A stretch of 64,000 bases of DNA from contig LRSL01000086.1 in the NCBI GenBank assembly GCA_001563335.1, forward strand, positions 1 through 64,000, given 5' to 3'. Below the pieces are notes generated by a model. That model ran no database searches, was not told where the DNA came from, and saw only the letters and a program-made list of their open reading frames with translations. Position 1 is the first letter of the stretch. Each line of letters begins with the position of its first letter. The translations under genes and the position numbers were made by a program. This DNA comes from Candidatus Thorarchaeota archaeon SMTZ1-45 (GTDB lineage: Archaea; Asgardarchaeota; Thorarchaeia; Thorarchaeales; Thorarchaeaceae). Of this stretch, positions 33,315-42,838 are shown piece by piece.

Positions 33315-33767
33315 ATGATGTCACAACGAGAGGGTGGATTCTTAATTACCCAGATTCATCATCTGGGGAGAAGAGTGTTTGCAGAGCTACTGAAAAAACG
33401 TGACATTGAGATTAGTCCTGGACAAGGACGGATTCTGTTTTCACTCTGGAAAAAGGACGAAGTGCCTATCAATGTCCTCGCTAAACGAACTCTTCTGCGA
33501 AAGTCAACATTGAGCGAGCTGCTAGATAATCTTGAAGCTGCAGGACATATCAAGCGTGTTCAGTCAGAGGAGGATAAGAGAAAGACTTTGATTCGATTGA
33601 CTGAAACATCTAGAAGTCTTGAGAGAATGTACATAGAGGTCTCCGTCGAAATGACAAATCTGTTCTATAAAGGATTTACACCTGAAGAAATAGACCTGTT
33701 TGAGAAGTACCTCCGTAGAGTATTGGATAACTTGGTTGATGTGGAGTCAAGTGAGGTTGGAGAATAG
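33315..33767 (+). CDS. MarR-family transcription regulator
   Basis: A 150-residue winged-helix dimeric repressor. The HTH is INVLAKRTLLRKSTLSELLDNLEAAG, followed by the wing IKRVQSEEDKRKTLIRLTETS, with dimerisation helices at both ends. It lies 2 nt after the flavoprotein gene and probably binds the tandem sites at 32789-32828. The inducer is unknown. Confidence 0.85.
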   Translation: MMSQREGGFLITQIHHLGRRVFAELLKKRDIEISPGQGRILFSLWKKDEVPINVLAKRTLLRKSTLSELLDNLEAAGHIKRVQSEEDKRKTLIRLTETSRSLERMYIEVSVEMTNLFYKGFTPEEIDLFEKYLRRVLDNLVDVESSEVGE

Positions 33768-33792
33768 AAAAGGGTCCATTAATGCGATTGAT

Positions 33793-35277
33793 CTAATTGA
33801 ATCTACGCTTGATGATGAGAATAGACATCACTAGAGCAAAACCTAAGGTAACACCCATAGTCAAGGAAAGCAGATAGGTATCATTTGATGATTCCCATGG
33901 AGTATAGGTGGGGCTTGTTAGATTTGTAGTGATGCTGTGAGTAGTTGTTGGACCTGTTGGAGAAGTTGTTGTTGAGGTTGCTGTTGAAGAAATTTGAAAA
34001 TTGATTGGCAACGGAGGTTGAACATCCATGTTTTCTTGTGTGAATATTTCGGAGGTATAATTGTCCATTACCTCGACAAAAGCACTGATAGTTTCCTTGA
34101 TTTGACTATCTGAAAGCATCTCAGGCACCGAGGTCATTAGCTGTTCATATGCATTCACTGTGAAGTCTTCAGCAAAGAACGCAAACTTCTGCACTTCTCT
34201 TACGCGTTCGGGAAACAGTAACCACGAAATAGAATTAGAGTAACGGGCTCTAGCAGATTGGTACTTTTCTTGCGTATGAAGCCAAAGGTCCTCAATACTC
34301 TCAGGAATAAATTCAGCATACACCATTGAGGGCACAAATACTCCAACAATTGGATTTGAGCCACATGCAGTCCACATACAGTTCAAGATCCCATCATATC
34401 TTTCGTCCCCACTCACAGCAACCATTGTAGCTACAGTGTTAGGATTACATGCTTCACCGTCTATGGAGAAGTTTGCAGTTCCAAGCTCCTTATGGTGCAC
34501 ATAACGTGACACGTTCTGCATTACATGCTTTGGAGAGATGTATCCATTCATACTATATACCTCATCAAGCGCATCTAGAAGATACTGGTCTCTGCCATTA
34601 GGTCCACTTGCTGCTCCTGGAAAGATACGAGGATGATTTGCACGGGTGTCATATCCATTTATCACATACTGAACATACGCTTTCGTGTTGCTAATTTCAA
34701 AGAAAGCCCCTACCCCAAATCGATCTATAACTCCGACACAAGTAGCTATATTTCCAAGAGATGCTCGATAGACAGGACCAATTATAGAGTAGCTGTTATT
34801 TAATGCATGAGCTACGTCTGATACTGACTCAAACAGCTCTAATATTCTTTGATTTAGCAGTACGTTGCCTGTTATTGGTTCTGAACCAGCCAGTGCTGGT
34901 AAGTATGTATTCATCACTGCTAGACCTTTCTCATTAATTCCCATTGTATTTGTATTTACACCAACGTATGCATAGGTATTTGCAGTTGCAGGAGTATAGA
35001 CTGGAATATTCATTCGTTCATCAATAAGGTCCCGATTTTTCATTAAGATTGCACGACCATCTCTTGTGGCATTTCCTGTTACAATCACAGAGCTACATGC
35101 CTGATTTTGGTCTTCTGTATAGTTTATTGGGAAACTGGTTGGTAGTACTGAGTGAGTTTCCTCACAGATCAAATCTTGTTTATAATCGAGTGATATTTCA
35201 TTGATGCTCGATGTTGAAACTAAAACTATAAACAGTATACAAAGTAGAATGTTTGCGTTTCTTTTATAGCCATTCAT
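33793..35277 (-). CDS. surface-anchored Ntn-hydrolase (C45/C69-like)
   Basis: A 494-residue exported protein with an N-terminal signal (ILLCILFIVLVSTSS), then a Cys-started motif ACSSVIVTGNATRDGRAILMKNRD that resembles the nucleophile region of C69 dipeptidases and acyl-transferase/C45 hydrolases. Further blocks are VGVNTNTMGINEKGLAVMNT and GNIATCVGVIDRFGVGAFFEI. A Thr/Ser-rich stalk (about 425-465) precedes a membrane anchor (LTMGVTLGFALVMSILII) and RRFN. The Cys is probably freed by cleavage as in Ntn hydrolases. The substrate is an amide or peptide outside the cell. Confidence 0.65.
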   Translation of the reverse strand: MNGYKRNANILLCILFIVLVSTSSINEISLDYKQDLICEETHSVLPTSFPINYTEDQNQACSSVIVTGNATRDGRAILMKNRDLIDERMNIPVYTPATANTYAYVGVNTNTMGINEKGLAVMNTYLPALAGSEPITGNVLLNQRILELFESVSDVAHALNNSYSIIGPVYRASLGNIATCVGVIDRFGVGAFFEISNTKAYVQYVINGYDTRANHPRIFPGAASGPNGRDQYLLDALDEVYSMNGYISPKHVMQNVSRYVHHKELGTANFSIDGEACNPNTVATMVAVSGDERYDGILNCMWTACGSNPIVGVFVPSMVYAEFIPESIEDLWLHTQEKYQSARARYSNSISWLLFPERVREVQKFAFFAEDFTVNAYEQLMTSVPEMLSDSQIKETISAFVEVMDNYTSEIFTQENMDVQPPLPINFQISSTATSTTTSPTGPTTTHSITTNLTSPTYTPWESSNDTYLLSLTMGVTLGFALVMSILIIKRRFN

Positions 35278-35386
35278 AGCCCATCAGTTTCCTCATTGCA
35301 TTATTCACAATTAGAGAATAAAAAAGAGGCTTCTGACGCAATTTTGACAGCCACTAATAAAAGGAGATGGCATCTTTAATCATATT

Positions 35387-36178
35387 ATGGCATACAATAT
35401 ACGACATCTGACAGATGATTTAGTTGACGATGTGGTTAATATTCTTGCTAAGAATTCATTATCAAACATCACGCTGATTGCTGATTGTACTCAACTTAGA
35501 GAGTGGTGTGATGTTCGAGTATTGATACACGATGACCAAATCAATGCGATTTTCTCATTCTACAGTGATTTGGATTTCTTGGCAACAGCGTTTTGGTGCA
35601 GAGATGTCGGATCACTGCAAAAATTAATGGCAGATTATTCAGAAGAATTGGGAAACAAAGAGTTCATTGCAATCTGCACAAAGGAGCAGCTAGACCAGTT
35701 CGAAAAAGTCTGCGTTGTTCTAAAACCAATCAGAGAAAGGCAAATGATTGCTGACAGAACCACAGAATTGCATTGCGAGTGTAAATCAACACCAATCAGA
35801 CTATCTATGAAAGATGCTGAGAAGCTCAAAGAATTGTATAGACTCAGTGGTACGCCAGCATGGACCCCTAATGCCATGACCTTGGGACCTTTCTACGGGG
35901 TTGTAGATGATGATGAAATGATATCAGTTGCTGGCATTCATTATGTTACTCCCTATGGAGCAGAGATAGGTAATATTGCCACACACCCTAATCACCGACG
36001 GAAGGGATTCGCAGCCGCTTGTATCAAGGCAGTTGTCGAAGAAGTTTTGGAGAATTCCGAATTGGCAATTCTCCATTATTTTGCTGATAATCTTCCAGCT
36101 CAGAATTTGTATGAGAGAATGGGATTTAGGTACTCAAAGGCTGATCCTGTGTACTTTGTTCGAGCTGCCTGCAAGTAA
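35387..36178 (+). CDS. GNAT acetyltransferase with N-terminal extra domain
   Basis: A 263-residue protein. The C-terminal half is a GNAT domain with AEIGNIATHPNHRRKGFAAACIKAV (motif A), then ILHYFADNLPAQNLYERMGF. The N-terminal 130 residues form an alpha/beta domain that looks like a degenerate second GNAT fold, as in the FR47-like group. It begins 109 nt after the divergent Ntn-hydrolase start. Substrate unknown. Confidence 0.75.
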   Translation: MAYNIRHLTDDLVDDVVNILAKNSLSNITLIADCTQLREWCDVRVLIHDDQINAIFSFYSDLDFLATAFWCRDVGSLQKLMADYSEELGNKEFIAICTKEQLDQFEKVCVVLKPIRERQMIADRTTELHCECKSTPIRLSMKDAEKLKELYRLSGTPAWTPNAMTLGPFYGVVDDDEMISVAGIHYVTPYGAEIGNIATHPNHRRKGFAAACIKAVVEEVLENSELAILHYFADNLPAQNLYERMGFRYSKADPVYFVRAACK

Positions 36179-36330
36179 TAATTAGTTAGCATTTGACAAT
36201 ACTCTAAGAGATGGACGAGAGTCTATCTCTTCAGTGATAAGATAAAGAGAGTCAAATATAGAAGGGGGGCTTATAGGAATATAAGCAGTTCAACTTGTGA
36301 GAGAGAATCCGCCGGTGAGGAGATAATAAG

Positions 36331-39300
36331 TTGAAAGTTGAGAAACGTGATAAGAGAATAGTGGAGTTCGATGATTCCAAGATTGAGGCGGCTATAACAA
36401 AGGCATTTGAATCGATCAATGCGGACACAGGTCCTGTACGTGGTCTAACAAAGGAAGTCGTTCAGATAATTCACGAGAAGGAAAGAGATGTCATCCATAT
36501 TGAGGAGATACAAGACATTGTTGAAGACACTCTGATGCTCAGAGGTTTCACAGAGATTGCTCGACGCTATATGAAATACCGAGAGAAGCACAATGAGGCT
36601 CGGAAGATACTCCAGATGATGGGAGTTGTTGATGACCTCAAGTTTGGGCCTAATGCAGCAACCGTCCTCTCGAGATATCTTCTGAAGGATGAGGAGGGAA
36701 ATCCAACAGAAACCCCATCACAGCTCTTTCGTAGAGTTTCAGGAGCTGTGGCGAGTATCGAAAAGAAGTATGACAAGAATGCTGATGTGAGGGAATATGA
36801 CGATCTCTTCTATTACATGATGGCAAACCTTGAGTTTCTACCAAACAGTCCGACTCTCTTCAATGCAGGTACAGAGATAGGCCAGTGCAGTGCCTGTTTT
36901 GTACTACCTATTGAGGACAACATGGACTCAATATTTACTTCACTCAAACATATGGCTGTGGTTCAGAAATCAGGCGGTGGTACGGGGTTCTCATTTTCAA
37001 GATTAAGACCAGTAGGATCAACCGTTGGAACCACTGGGGGAGTGGCTAGCGGTCCAATCTCTTTCATGAGAGTATACGACACTGCAACAGAGATCATCAA
37101 GCAGGGTGGACGTCGCAGAGGAGCAAATATGGCCATACTCAGATGCGATCATCCAGACATAATGGAATTTATAGCTTGTAAGTCCGATAAGCAGACCTTT
37201 AGAAATTTCAACATCTCGGTTGCATTAACGAGTGAGTTCATTAATGCCCTACAGGGTGACAAAGAAATCAACCTTGTTGCACCTCATAATGGCGTAAAAA
37301 TTCAGAGTATACGAGCAAGAGTGATTTTCGACGCGATTGTATATAATGCATGGAGTACAGGAGATCCAGGAATAGTCTTCATCGACCGTATTAATGATGA
37401 ACATCCACTAGGTGGCGAGCTGATAGAATCAACAAATCCATGCGTATCCGGAAATACTATAGTAAGTACAGATGTTGGTCTGTTGAGTATTCAAGATGTA
37501 CCTGGGGTGATAAAGACTGCAAAGAAACTTGTTTATTGTCTTAAGACCAAAGAGGGATACCAAGTCAAAGTCACAAATGATCATCGAATACTAACGACAA
37601 CAGGGTGGAAGCAAGCTGGAGATTTGAGTAAAGGTGATTTTATTTGCCTTCAGAGTACAGAAGGAGGATTTGGTAAAACAGGGAATCTTAGAATTGGTCA
37701 AATTCTTGGGTGGTATGTTGGTGATGGTTGGAATACAGGAACTGACCAACGTGCTACTCTTGCTTTCTATGGCGATGATAAAGGTAAGTTAGCTCAGTAC
37801 TTCTGTGATATTGTAAATGAGGAGCTTGAGTCCGACTTAGTGGTCATTAAAAGCAAGAATCGTGAGGAAGTTAGATCAAGAAGAATCTTGAATCTAGTTC
37901 AAGAGTGGGGGATGGAATCAAAGGAGATATCAAATCCAATTCTCTCTTCATCTGCTGATTGCCAAAGAGGTTTCCTACAAGGGTTATTCACTGCAGACGG
38001 TTCGATTCAGGGAAAGCCTGAGAAAGGAATCTCAGTGCGACTATCGCAAAGTAATCTGGACAGTCTTCGTAGTGTACAGATTATGTTGTTGAATTTCGGT
38101 ATTGCTTCGAAAATCTATGATAATCGTCGACGAGAACAAATGCGATTATTACCTGATAGTAAAGGGGAACCAAAACACTACAAGACTAAGGCAAATCATG
38201 AGCTTGTCATATCAAAGGAGAATATTGTGAAATTCCGTGATCAAATCGGTTTTCTGTTAGAGTACAAACAGAGTCGTTTAGTCAAAGGTCTTGATTCATT
38301 GAGTATCCGTGGGCCATATAAGGAGAATTTTCTGGCTCGGTTTGAATCACTCACACCTCAATTGGAGGAAGATGTCTTTGACATTGTTGGTACTCCACAT
38401 TGTGGATTTGTGGGGAATGGGATTGTTGTGCATAATTGTGGTGAACAACCCCTGATGCCCTATGAGTCATGCGTCTTGGGAAGCATCAACCTCTCACGAA
38501 TGGTCAAAGATGGAGAGATCGATTGGTCAAGACTTGAAGAGGTCGTAAAGCTCGCGGTTCGTTTTCTTGATAATATCATCGATTTAAACGTCTATCCAGT
38601 GCTTGAGATTGAACAGGTTACCAAAGCCAATAGGAAGATTGGTTTAGGCATCATGGGATTTGCTGAGCTTCTTATTAAATTGAGAAATCCCTATGACTCA
38701 GAGAAGGGACTAGAAAAAGCCGAAGAGGTGATGTCATTCATTCGACAAAAGGCTGAGAGAGCATCAAGCGAACTTGCAAAGATTAGAGGTAATTTCGAGA
38801 ACTTCGCACTCTTGAAAAAGCGTAATAGGTGGAAACGAAATGCATCTCTGATCACTGTTGCACCAACGGGCAGTATTAGTCTAATCGCACAAACAAGCAG
38901 TGGTATTGAACCATTATTTGCAATCGCTCACAGTCGTATGCTTGCTGAGGGAATCCATCTGAGTGAAGTGAGTCCGCTATTCGAGAGAGTTGCAGTGGAA
39001 AGAGGTTTCTGGAATGACGAAATAGAGCATGAAGTCGCAAGATCAGGTTCGGTTCAACAAATTGATGGAGTTCCAGATGATATAAAACAGGTCTTCAAGG
39101 CAGCACATGAGATAAGTCCAGAATGGCATGTTAGAATGCAGGCGGCTTTTCAGAAGCATACTGATAATGCTGTAAGTAAAACTGTTAATCTGCCAAACAG
39201 TGCCACGACTGAAGATGTTGAGCAAATATTTTTGCTAGCTAATCAGTTGGGACTCAAGGGTACAACTGTATTTAGAGATGGATGTCTAGGCGGAGTTCAG

Positions 39301-39336
39301 GTCTTGTATCCAGGATGTCAAAATTGCGATTCCTAG
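36331..39336 (+). CDS. nrdJ: class II (B12-dependent) ribonucleotide reductase with intein
   Basis: Makes deoxyribonucleotides using adenosylcobalamin. Residues 1-90 are an ATP-cone. The core has GQCSACFVLPIEDNM, GGTGFSFSRLRP and APTGSISLIAQTSSGIEP, and the C-terminus keeps a redox Cys pair (PGCQNC). The chain of 1001 residues is interrupted by a 332-residue intein (371-702) inserted before the Cys of NPCGEQPLMPYESC, the site of the thiyl radical. The spliced enzyme has 669 residues. Translation starts at TTG with GGTGAGGAG upstream. No NrdB is needed. Confidence 0.92.
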   Translation: MKVEKRDKRIVEFDDSKIEAAITKAFESINADTGPVRGLTKEVVQIIHEKERDVIHIEEIQDIVEDTLMLRGFTEIARRYMKYREKHNEARKILQMMGVVDDLKFGPNAATVLSRYLLKDEEGNPTETPSQLFRRVSGAVASIEKKYDKNADVREYDDLFYYMMANLEFLPNSPTLFNAGTEIGQCSACFVLPIEDNMDSIFTSLKHMAVVQKSGGGTGFSFSRLRPVGSTVGTTGGVASGPISFMRVYDTATEIIKQGGRRRGANMAILRCDHPDIMEFIACKSDKQTFRNFNISVALTSEFINALQGDKEINLVAPHNGVKIQSIRARVIFDAIVYNAWSTGDPGIVFIDRINDEHPLGGELIESTNPCVSGNTIVSTDVGLLSIQDVPGVIKTAKKLVYCLKTKEGYQVKVTNDHRILTTTGWKQAGDLSKGDFICLQSTEGGFGKTGNLRIGQILGWYVGDGWNTGTDQRATLAFYGDDKGKLAQYFCDIVNEELESDLVVIKSKNREEVRSRRILNLVQEWGMESKEISNPILSSSADCQRGFLQGLFTADGSIQGKPEKGISVRLSQSNLDSLRSVQIMLLNFGIASKIYDNRRREQMRLLPDSKGEPKHYKTKANHELVISKENIVKFRDQIGFLLEYKQSRLVKGLDSLSIRGPYKENFLARFESLTPQLEEDVFDIVGTPHCGFVGNGIVVHNCGEQPLMPYESCVLGSINLSRMVKDGEIDWSRLEEVVKLAVRFLDNIIDLNVYPVLEIEQVTKANRKIGLGIMGFAELLIKLRNPYDSEKGLEKAEEVMSFIRQKAERASSELAKIRGNFENFALLKKRNRWKRNASLITVAPTGSISLIAQTSSGIEPLFAIAHSRMLAEGIHLSEVSPLFERVAVERGFWNDEIEHEVARSGSVQQIDGVPDDIKQVFKAAHEISPEWHVRMQAAFQKHTDNAVSKTVNLPNSATTEDVEQIFLLANQLGLKGTTVFRDGCLGGVQVLYPGCQNCDS
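37441..38436 (+). mobile_element. intein with LAGLIDADG homing endonuclease in nrdJ
   Basis: Splicing block A is CVSGNTIV with Cys1. Block B is VTNDHRILTTTGW. The endonuclease motifs are ILGWYVGDGW and FLQGLFTADGS. The C-terminal blocks read FDIVGTPHCGFVGNGIVVHN, ending His-Asn, and the next extein residue is Cys. All residues needed for standard splicing are present. The first endonuclease motif has G-D (active acidic residue kept) and the second keeps D, so the nuclease may be functional. Confidence 0.9.
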
Positions 39337-39346
39337 AGACCATTGC

Positions 39347-40186
39347 TCAGGTGGACCGCTTGGCTTCTTCATCAATGATGGAACGTCTAGTATTGATCAG
39401 CTTGTTATATGTGCTTTTGAGAGCTTTTTCAGCGTCAAAGAACCATAGTTGTTTTGCTAACAACCATTTGGTCTTTGATTCTCGAAAGCTACGTGACAGT
39501 TGTGTATAGTTCGTCTTCAGCTGTCCGATTACTACTGTAGAGTCCTTGCACCGATCACGAAGAGATCGGATCTTTTCCTCTAATGGAGCTAAGTCCTTAG
39601 CGAGTGTTCGCTCAACAGCATCTCTGATATGGCTGTTTCCGTTCAGGTTGATAATCCTGATACGAGACCAGCGCAACGTATTTCCTCCATTTTCACGAAC
39701 GAGTCTACTAAACTCGCTAGAGTCGATCAATACTCGTTCATTTTCAGAACCTAGAATTCTTCTTCGTTCTCTTGACCTGAGTAGTGGGAAGAGAATCACA
39801 CCTGGCCTGAGGCGGACCCCAGGAGTTTTCCTTATTAGTCTCTCAACGTATTTTTTCTGTTGTGCAGTTGGATTACTAAAACTGAATGAAACAATCGAAT
39901 AGACGCGATTTTCATATGATTCCTCCAGCTTCATTCGGGCTGTCGGTATCTTTCGAGTTTTAATGAATGATGTAACAGGTTGATTTTGAAGAATTGTGTC
40001 ATGAAGTTCGGAATATCCATGAACAATAAACACACCTTTCCGGATTCGTTGAACACCTTCTACTGCCGAGAGTTTCCTAGACACACCTTTAGTTCCGTCA
40101 GGAGAACCTAATAGAATGATTAATCGAGAATCACCTTTCAATTCGGAGGCATCTGGGAGGATGCCTTCTACACTGGCTTCGGTCAT
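39347..40186 (-). CDS. unknown protein with two similar ferredoxin-like segments
   Basis: A 279-residue cytoplasmic protein I cannot assign. Residues about 20-60 (RLIILLGSPDG, VSRKLSAVEGVQRIRKGVFIVHG) and about 93-140 (YSIVSFSFSNPTAQQKKYVERL, TPGVRLRPGVILFP) share the same strand-helix-(R)xGV-strand order, reminiscent of PaaX/Cas2-like ferredoxin folds. The C-terminal third is a basic coiled coil (EEKIRSLRDRCKDSTVV onward). It is convergent with nrdJ (10 nt gap). A nucleic-acid-binding role is possible but unproven. Confidence 0.55.
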   Translation of the reverse strand: MTEASVEGILPDASELKGDSRLIILLGSPDGTKGVSRKLSAVEGVQRIRKGVFIVHGYSELHDTILQNQPVTSFIKTRKIPTARMKLEESYENRVYSIVSFSFSNPTAQQKKYVERLIRKTPGVRLRPGVILFPLLRSRERRRILGSENERVLIDSSEFSRLVRENGGNTLRWSRIRIINLNGNSHIRDAVERTLAKDLAPLEEKIRSLRDRCKDSTVVIGQLKTNYTQLSRSFRESKTKWLLAKQLWFFDAEKALKSTYNKLINTRRSIIDEEAKRST

Positions 40187-40451
40187 TTTCTATAGCACAT
40201 TTGTCCTTCAAACAACAGCAAAAGGTATTCAAAGGTCATTGGTGACACATTTGAGCGACTGCAATAATCGTTAATATCTTTGTCTGGCATGTTTAAATAC
40301 TTGTATTTTAGTAAATATTTTTGATAACCTTATAAATGAAATTTAGGACTTTCATAGTAATTTTTTTCAATTTTAAGGGATAAGAAAATGAGTTTCTGTA
40401 ACTAGAATAACTTTACTCTTTATTCGACACACATTGTTTGAGGTGACATCT

Positions 40452-40532
40452 ATGCACTTCGATGATGAAGATCTTTGGGATAGTGATGACGACTTCGACG
40501 ATGACTGGGAAGACGACGACGACGACTGGTAG
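40452..40532 (+). CDS. acidic microprotein (26 aa, Asp/Trp)
   Basis: ATG with GAGGTGA 5 nt upstream (40440-40446). The product has 15 Asp or Glu among 26 residues, interrupted by Trp and Phe (for example DLWDSDDDFDDDW). It ends in Trp. Too regular for a random ORF and with a clear ribosome binding site. It precedes a strongly basic micro-ORF on the same transcript. It could be a metal-binding, DNA-mimic or chaperone-like peptide (inference). Confidence 0.5.
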   Translation: MHFDDEDLWDSDDDFDDDWEDDDDDW

Positions 40533-40604
40533 GTCGAGGTTGGTTAGTCGGTCTCGATAGAACTCTTCCGGTCCAATCTTATCCCAGACTTGGACGTGAA
40601 TGCT

Positions 40605-40670
40605 ATGGCTAAAAAGAAACCAGCAGCAAAAAAATCGACCAAAACTGAAACTAAGAAAAAGAAGAAGTAA
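40605..40670 (+). CDS. basic microprotein (21 aa, Lys-rich)
   Basis: ATG ORF (GTG three codons earlier also possible). It contains 12 Lys among 21 residues with an Ala/Pro/Thr spacer, like a histone-tail or ribosomal-protein extension (KKKPAAKKSTKTETKKKKK). It lies 72 nt after the acidic micro-ORF and directly before a strong terminator. The opposite charge of the two products suggests that they interact (inference). Confidence 0.45.
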   Translation: MAKKKPAAKKSTKTETKKKKK

Positions 40671-40682
40671 CAATATAGGACC

Positions 40683-40721
40683 GGGAGAAGTCTATCAGAC
40701 TTCCCCGTTCTTCCTTTTTTT
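40683..40721 (+). terminator. strong terminator of the acidic/basic micro-ORF transcript
   Basis: GGGAGAAGTCT-ATC-AGACTTCCCC is a 10-bp stem with one bulge, followed by GTTCTTCCTTTTTTT. Confidence 0.75.
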
Positions 40722-40728
40722 ACATCGT

Positions 40729-42684
40729 TTATTTTGCGTGTTTAATTTCTTCAACAGATTCTGGGTTCACTAGGGATGAGGTATCACCCGGATCTTCTCC
40801 CAAATAGGCAGCTCGGATCATTCTCCGCATCACTTTGGCGTTTCTTGTTTTAGGTAGATCAGAAACAAAAAGAACATCACGAGGAGTAAGTGGTTTACCC
40901 ATTGCTATAGCCACAGATTGCTTGAGCTCCTCTCTTAGTTTCTCAGATGGTTCAACTCCAGGATTAAGGACACAAAATACAACAAGTTCATTGAGCTTGA
41001 TTTTGTGCGGCACGCCTATCGTTGCAGCCTCAGCTACAGCAGGATTACTCACAAGAACTGACTCAGCCTCTGCAGGTCCAAAGCGCTTGCCTGCCACTTT
41101 GATGATATCATCAGACCTACCAAGAATATACCAAAGTCCATCTGAGTCAATCGCGGCAAAGTCCCCATGGACCCAAGTATTTTTCCAACGAGACCAGTAT
41201 GTGTTTTCATATCTCTCGGGATTCTTCCAAAATCCACGGGTCATTCCTATCCAGGGTGATTTGATAACGAGTTCTCCAACTTTATTTCGTACAGGAGTTC
41301 CATCCTCATCAAACACGTCTGCGGCAATTCCAGGACAAGGTCCAGAAAATGCACAAGCCTTCAAGGGCAATAGAGGGTTTCCCATCACAATACCACCTGA
41401 GATTTCTGTGCCACCAGAATAGTTGATTATTGGTATTCTCTTCATCCCTACTTTCTCGAAAAGCCACATCCAAGGATCGGGATTCCATGGTTCGCCAGTG
41501 GAGCCAAAGTAACGAAGTGAAGAGAGATTGTGCGGCTTAATTGGGTCTTCTCCATGGGTCATCAACAATCGAATCAGTGTTGGGGATACTCCAAGTATCG
41601 AAACCTTATGTTTCTCAACAATCTCCCAAAGGCGTCCAGGATGCGGGTAGTCAGGAGCACCATCATAAAGGAAAAAGGTCCCTCCCAGAATCAAAGCCCC
41701 AAATACCAGCCAAGGCCCCATCATCCACCCCATGTCAGTCATCCAGTAAATCAGCTCACCAGGGTGCAAGTCTGTTCCAAAAGCCATGTCTTGAGCTGAT
41801 TTAATTGGAAATCCACAATGGGTGTGTACTGCTCCTTTTGCCAGTCCCGTAGTGCCAGAGGTGTAGATAATCATCATAGGCGATTCTGCATCTGTTATCT
41901 CTGTACTAGCTGAATCAGATTGGTCAGAAATGAGGTCGTGCCACCAATAGTCTCGCTTAGGCTTCATTTCAATTGATACTTCAGTCAGATTCAGAACAAT
42001 CATATGTTCCAATGAGGATATCTTTTCAGCAGCCTCATCTGCGATTGGTTTCATGGGAATAGTCTTGCCTCTGCGGATAGCCCCATCAACTGTGAAAATT
42101 GCTTTGGCATCAGCATCACCCAATCGGTCGACAATTGCATTAACTCCAAATCCTGAGAATAGTGGGAGGATTATGCCGCCAATTTTAGCTATTGCTAGTA
42201 GCGCAACTGTAATCTCAGGAATCATTGGCATGTAAATTCCAATTGAATCGCCTAATCCAAGTCCAAGTTCGCGGAGTGCATTTGCTGTCTTATTCACCTC
42301 TCGATACAAATCACCATATGTCATTGAACGAGTTGCACCATCTTCGCCCTCCCATATCAGTGCAAGTTGTGTTTCAGTATTTGTGCCCATGTATTTATCT
42401 ATGCAATTGTGAATAATGTTCAGCTTCCCATTGACACACCAACGTGGCCATGCAATACCATTTGAGAGATCCACAACTTGGTCATAAGGTTCATAGAACT
42501 CAATATTAAGAAACTTCAGAAGTGCGTCTGTAAACCATGCCACATCCTCTGTCGAACGTTGCATGAGTTCATCAAAGTCTTCTATTTCATGCAACTTCAT
42601 GAATCTCGTGAGGTTGGCCTTTTCTACATGTTCCGATGTAGGTCGCCAGACGATCTCGCCTCCAAACTCAAAGGTCTCTTTCAA
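40729..42684 (-). CDS. acetyl/acyl-CoA synthetase (AMP-forming)
   Basis: Adenylate-forming enzyme of the acetyl-CoA synthetase branch, 651 residues, making acyl-CoA from acid, ATP and CoA. It has the long Acs-type N-terminus with WPRWCVNGKLNIIHNCID, the P-loop YTSGTTGLAKGAVHTHCG, INYSGGTEISGG, the hinge GRSDDIIKVAGKRFGPAE, and the catalytic C-terminal Lys in KTRNAKVMRRMIRA. The acyl-chain pocket cannot be read, so acetate, propionate or a larger acid is possible. Confidence 0.88.
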   Translation of the reverse strand: MKETFEFGGEIVWRPTSEHVEKANLTRFMKLHEIEDFDELMQRSTEDVAWFTDALLKFLNIEFYEPYDQVVDLSNGIAWPRWCVNGKLNIIHNCIDKYMGTNTETQLALIWEGEDGATRSMTYGDLYREVNKTANALRELGLGLGDSIGIYMPMIPEITVALLAIAKIGGIILPLFSGFGVNAIVDRLGDADAKAIFTVDGAIRRGKTIPMKPIADEAAEKISSLEHMIVLNLTEVSIEMKPKRDYWWHDLISDQSDSASTEITDAESPMMIIYTSGTTGLAKGAVHTHCGFPIKSAQDMAFGTDLHPGELIYWMTDMGWMMGPWLVFGALILGGTFFLYDGAPDYPHPGRLWEIVEKHKVSILGVSPTLIRLLMTHGEDPIKPHNLSSLRYFGSTGEPWNPDPWMWLFEKVGMKRIPIINYSGGTEISGGIVMGNPLLPLKACAFSGPCPGIAADVFDEDGTPVRNKVGELVIKSPWIGMTRGFWKNPERYENTYWSRWKNTWVHGDFAAIDSDGLWYILGRSDDIIKVAGKRFGPAEAESVLVSNPAVAEAATIGVPHKIKLNELVVFCVLNPGVEPSEKLREELKQSVAIAMGKPLTPRDVLFVSDLPKTRNAKVMRRMIRAAYLGEDPGDTSSLVNPESVEEIKHAK

Positions 42685-42838
42685 TTAATACACTCCTCTT
42701 GGTTTGATTCTGCAAGCTGCAACTCTCCCAATATGGACATTCACCTATTTCACGGTAGTGATTTAGAAATAACCAAAGTTAGAGAGAAAAATCGAACTTG
42801 TTCACAGCATGTTTCGTGATTTCAAGATTGCAAGACTT

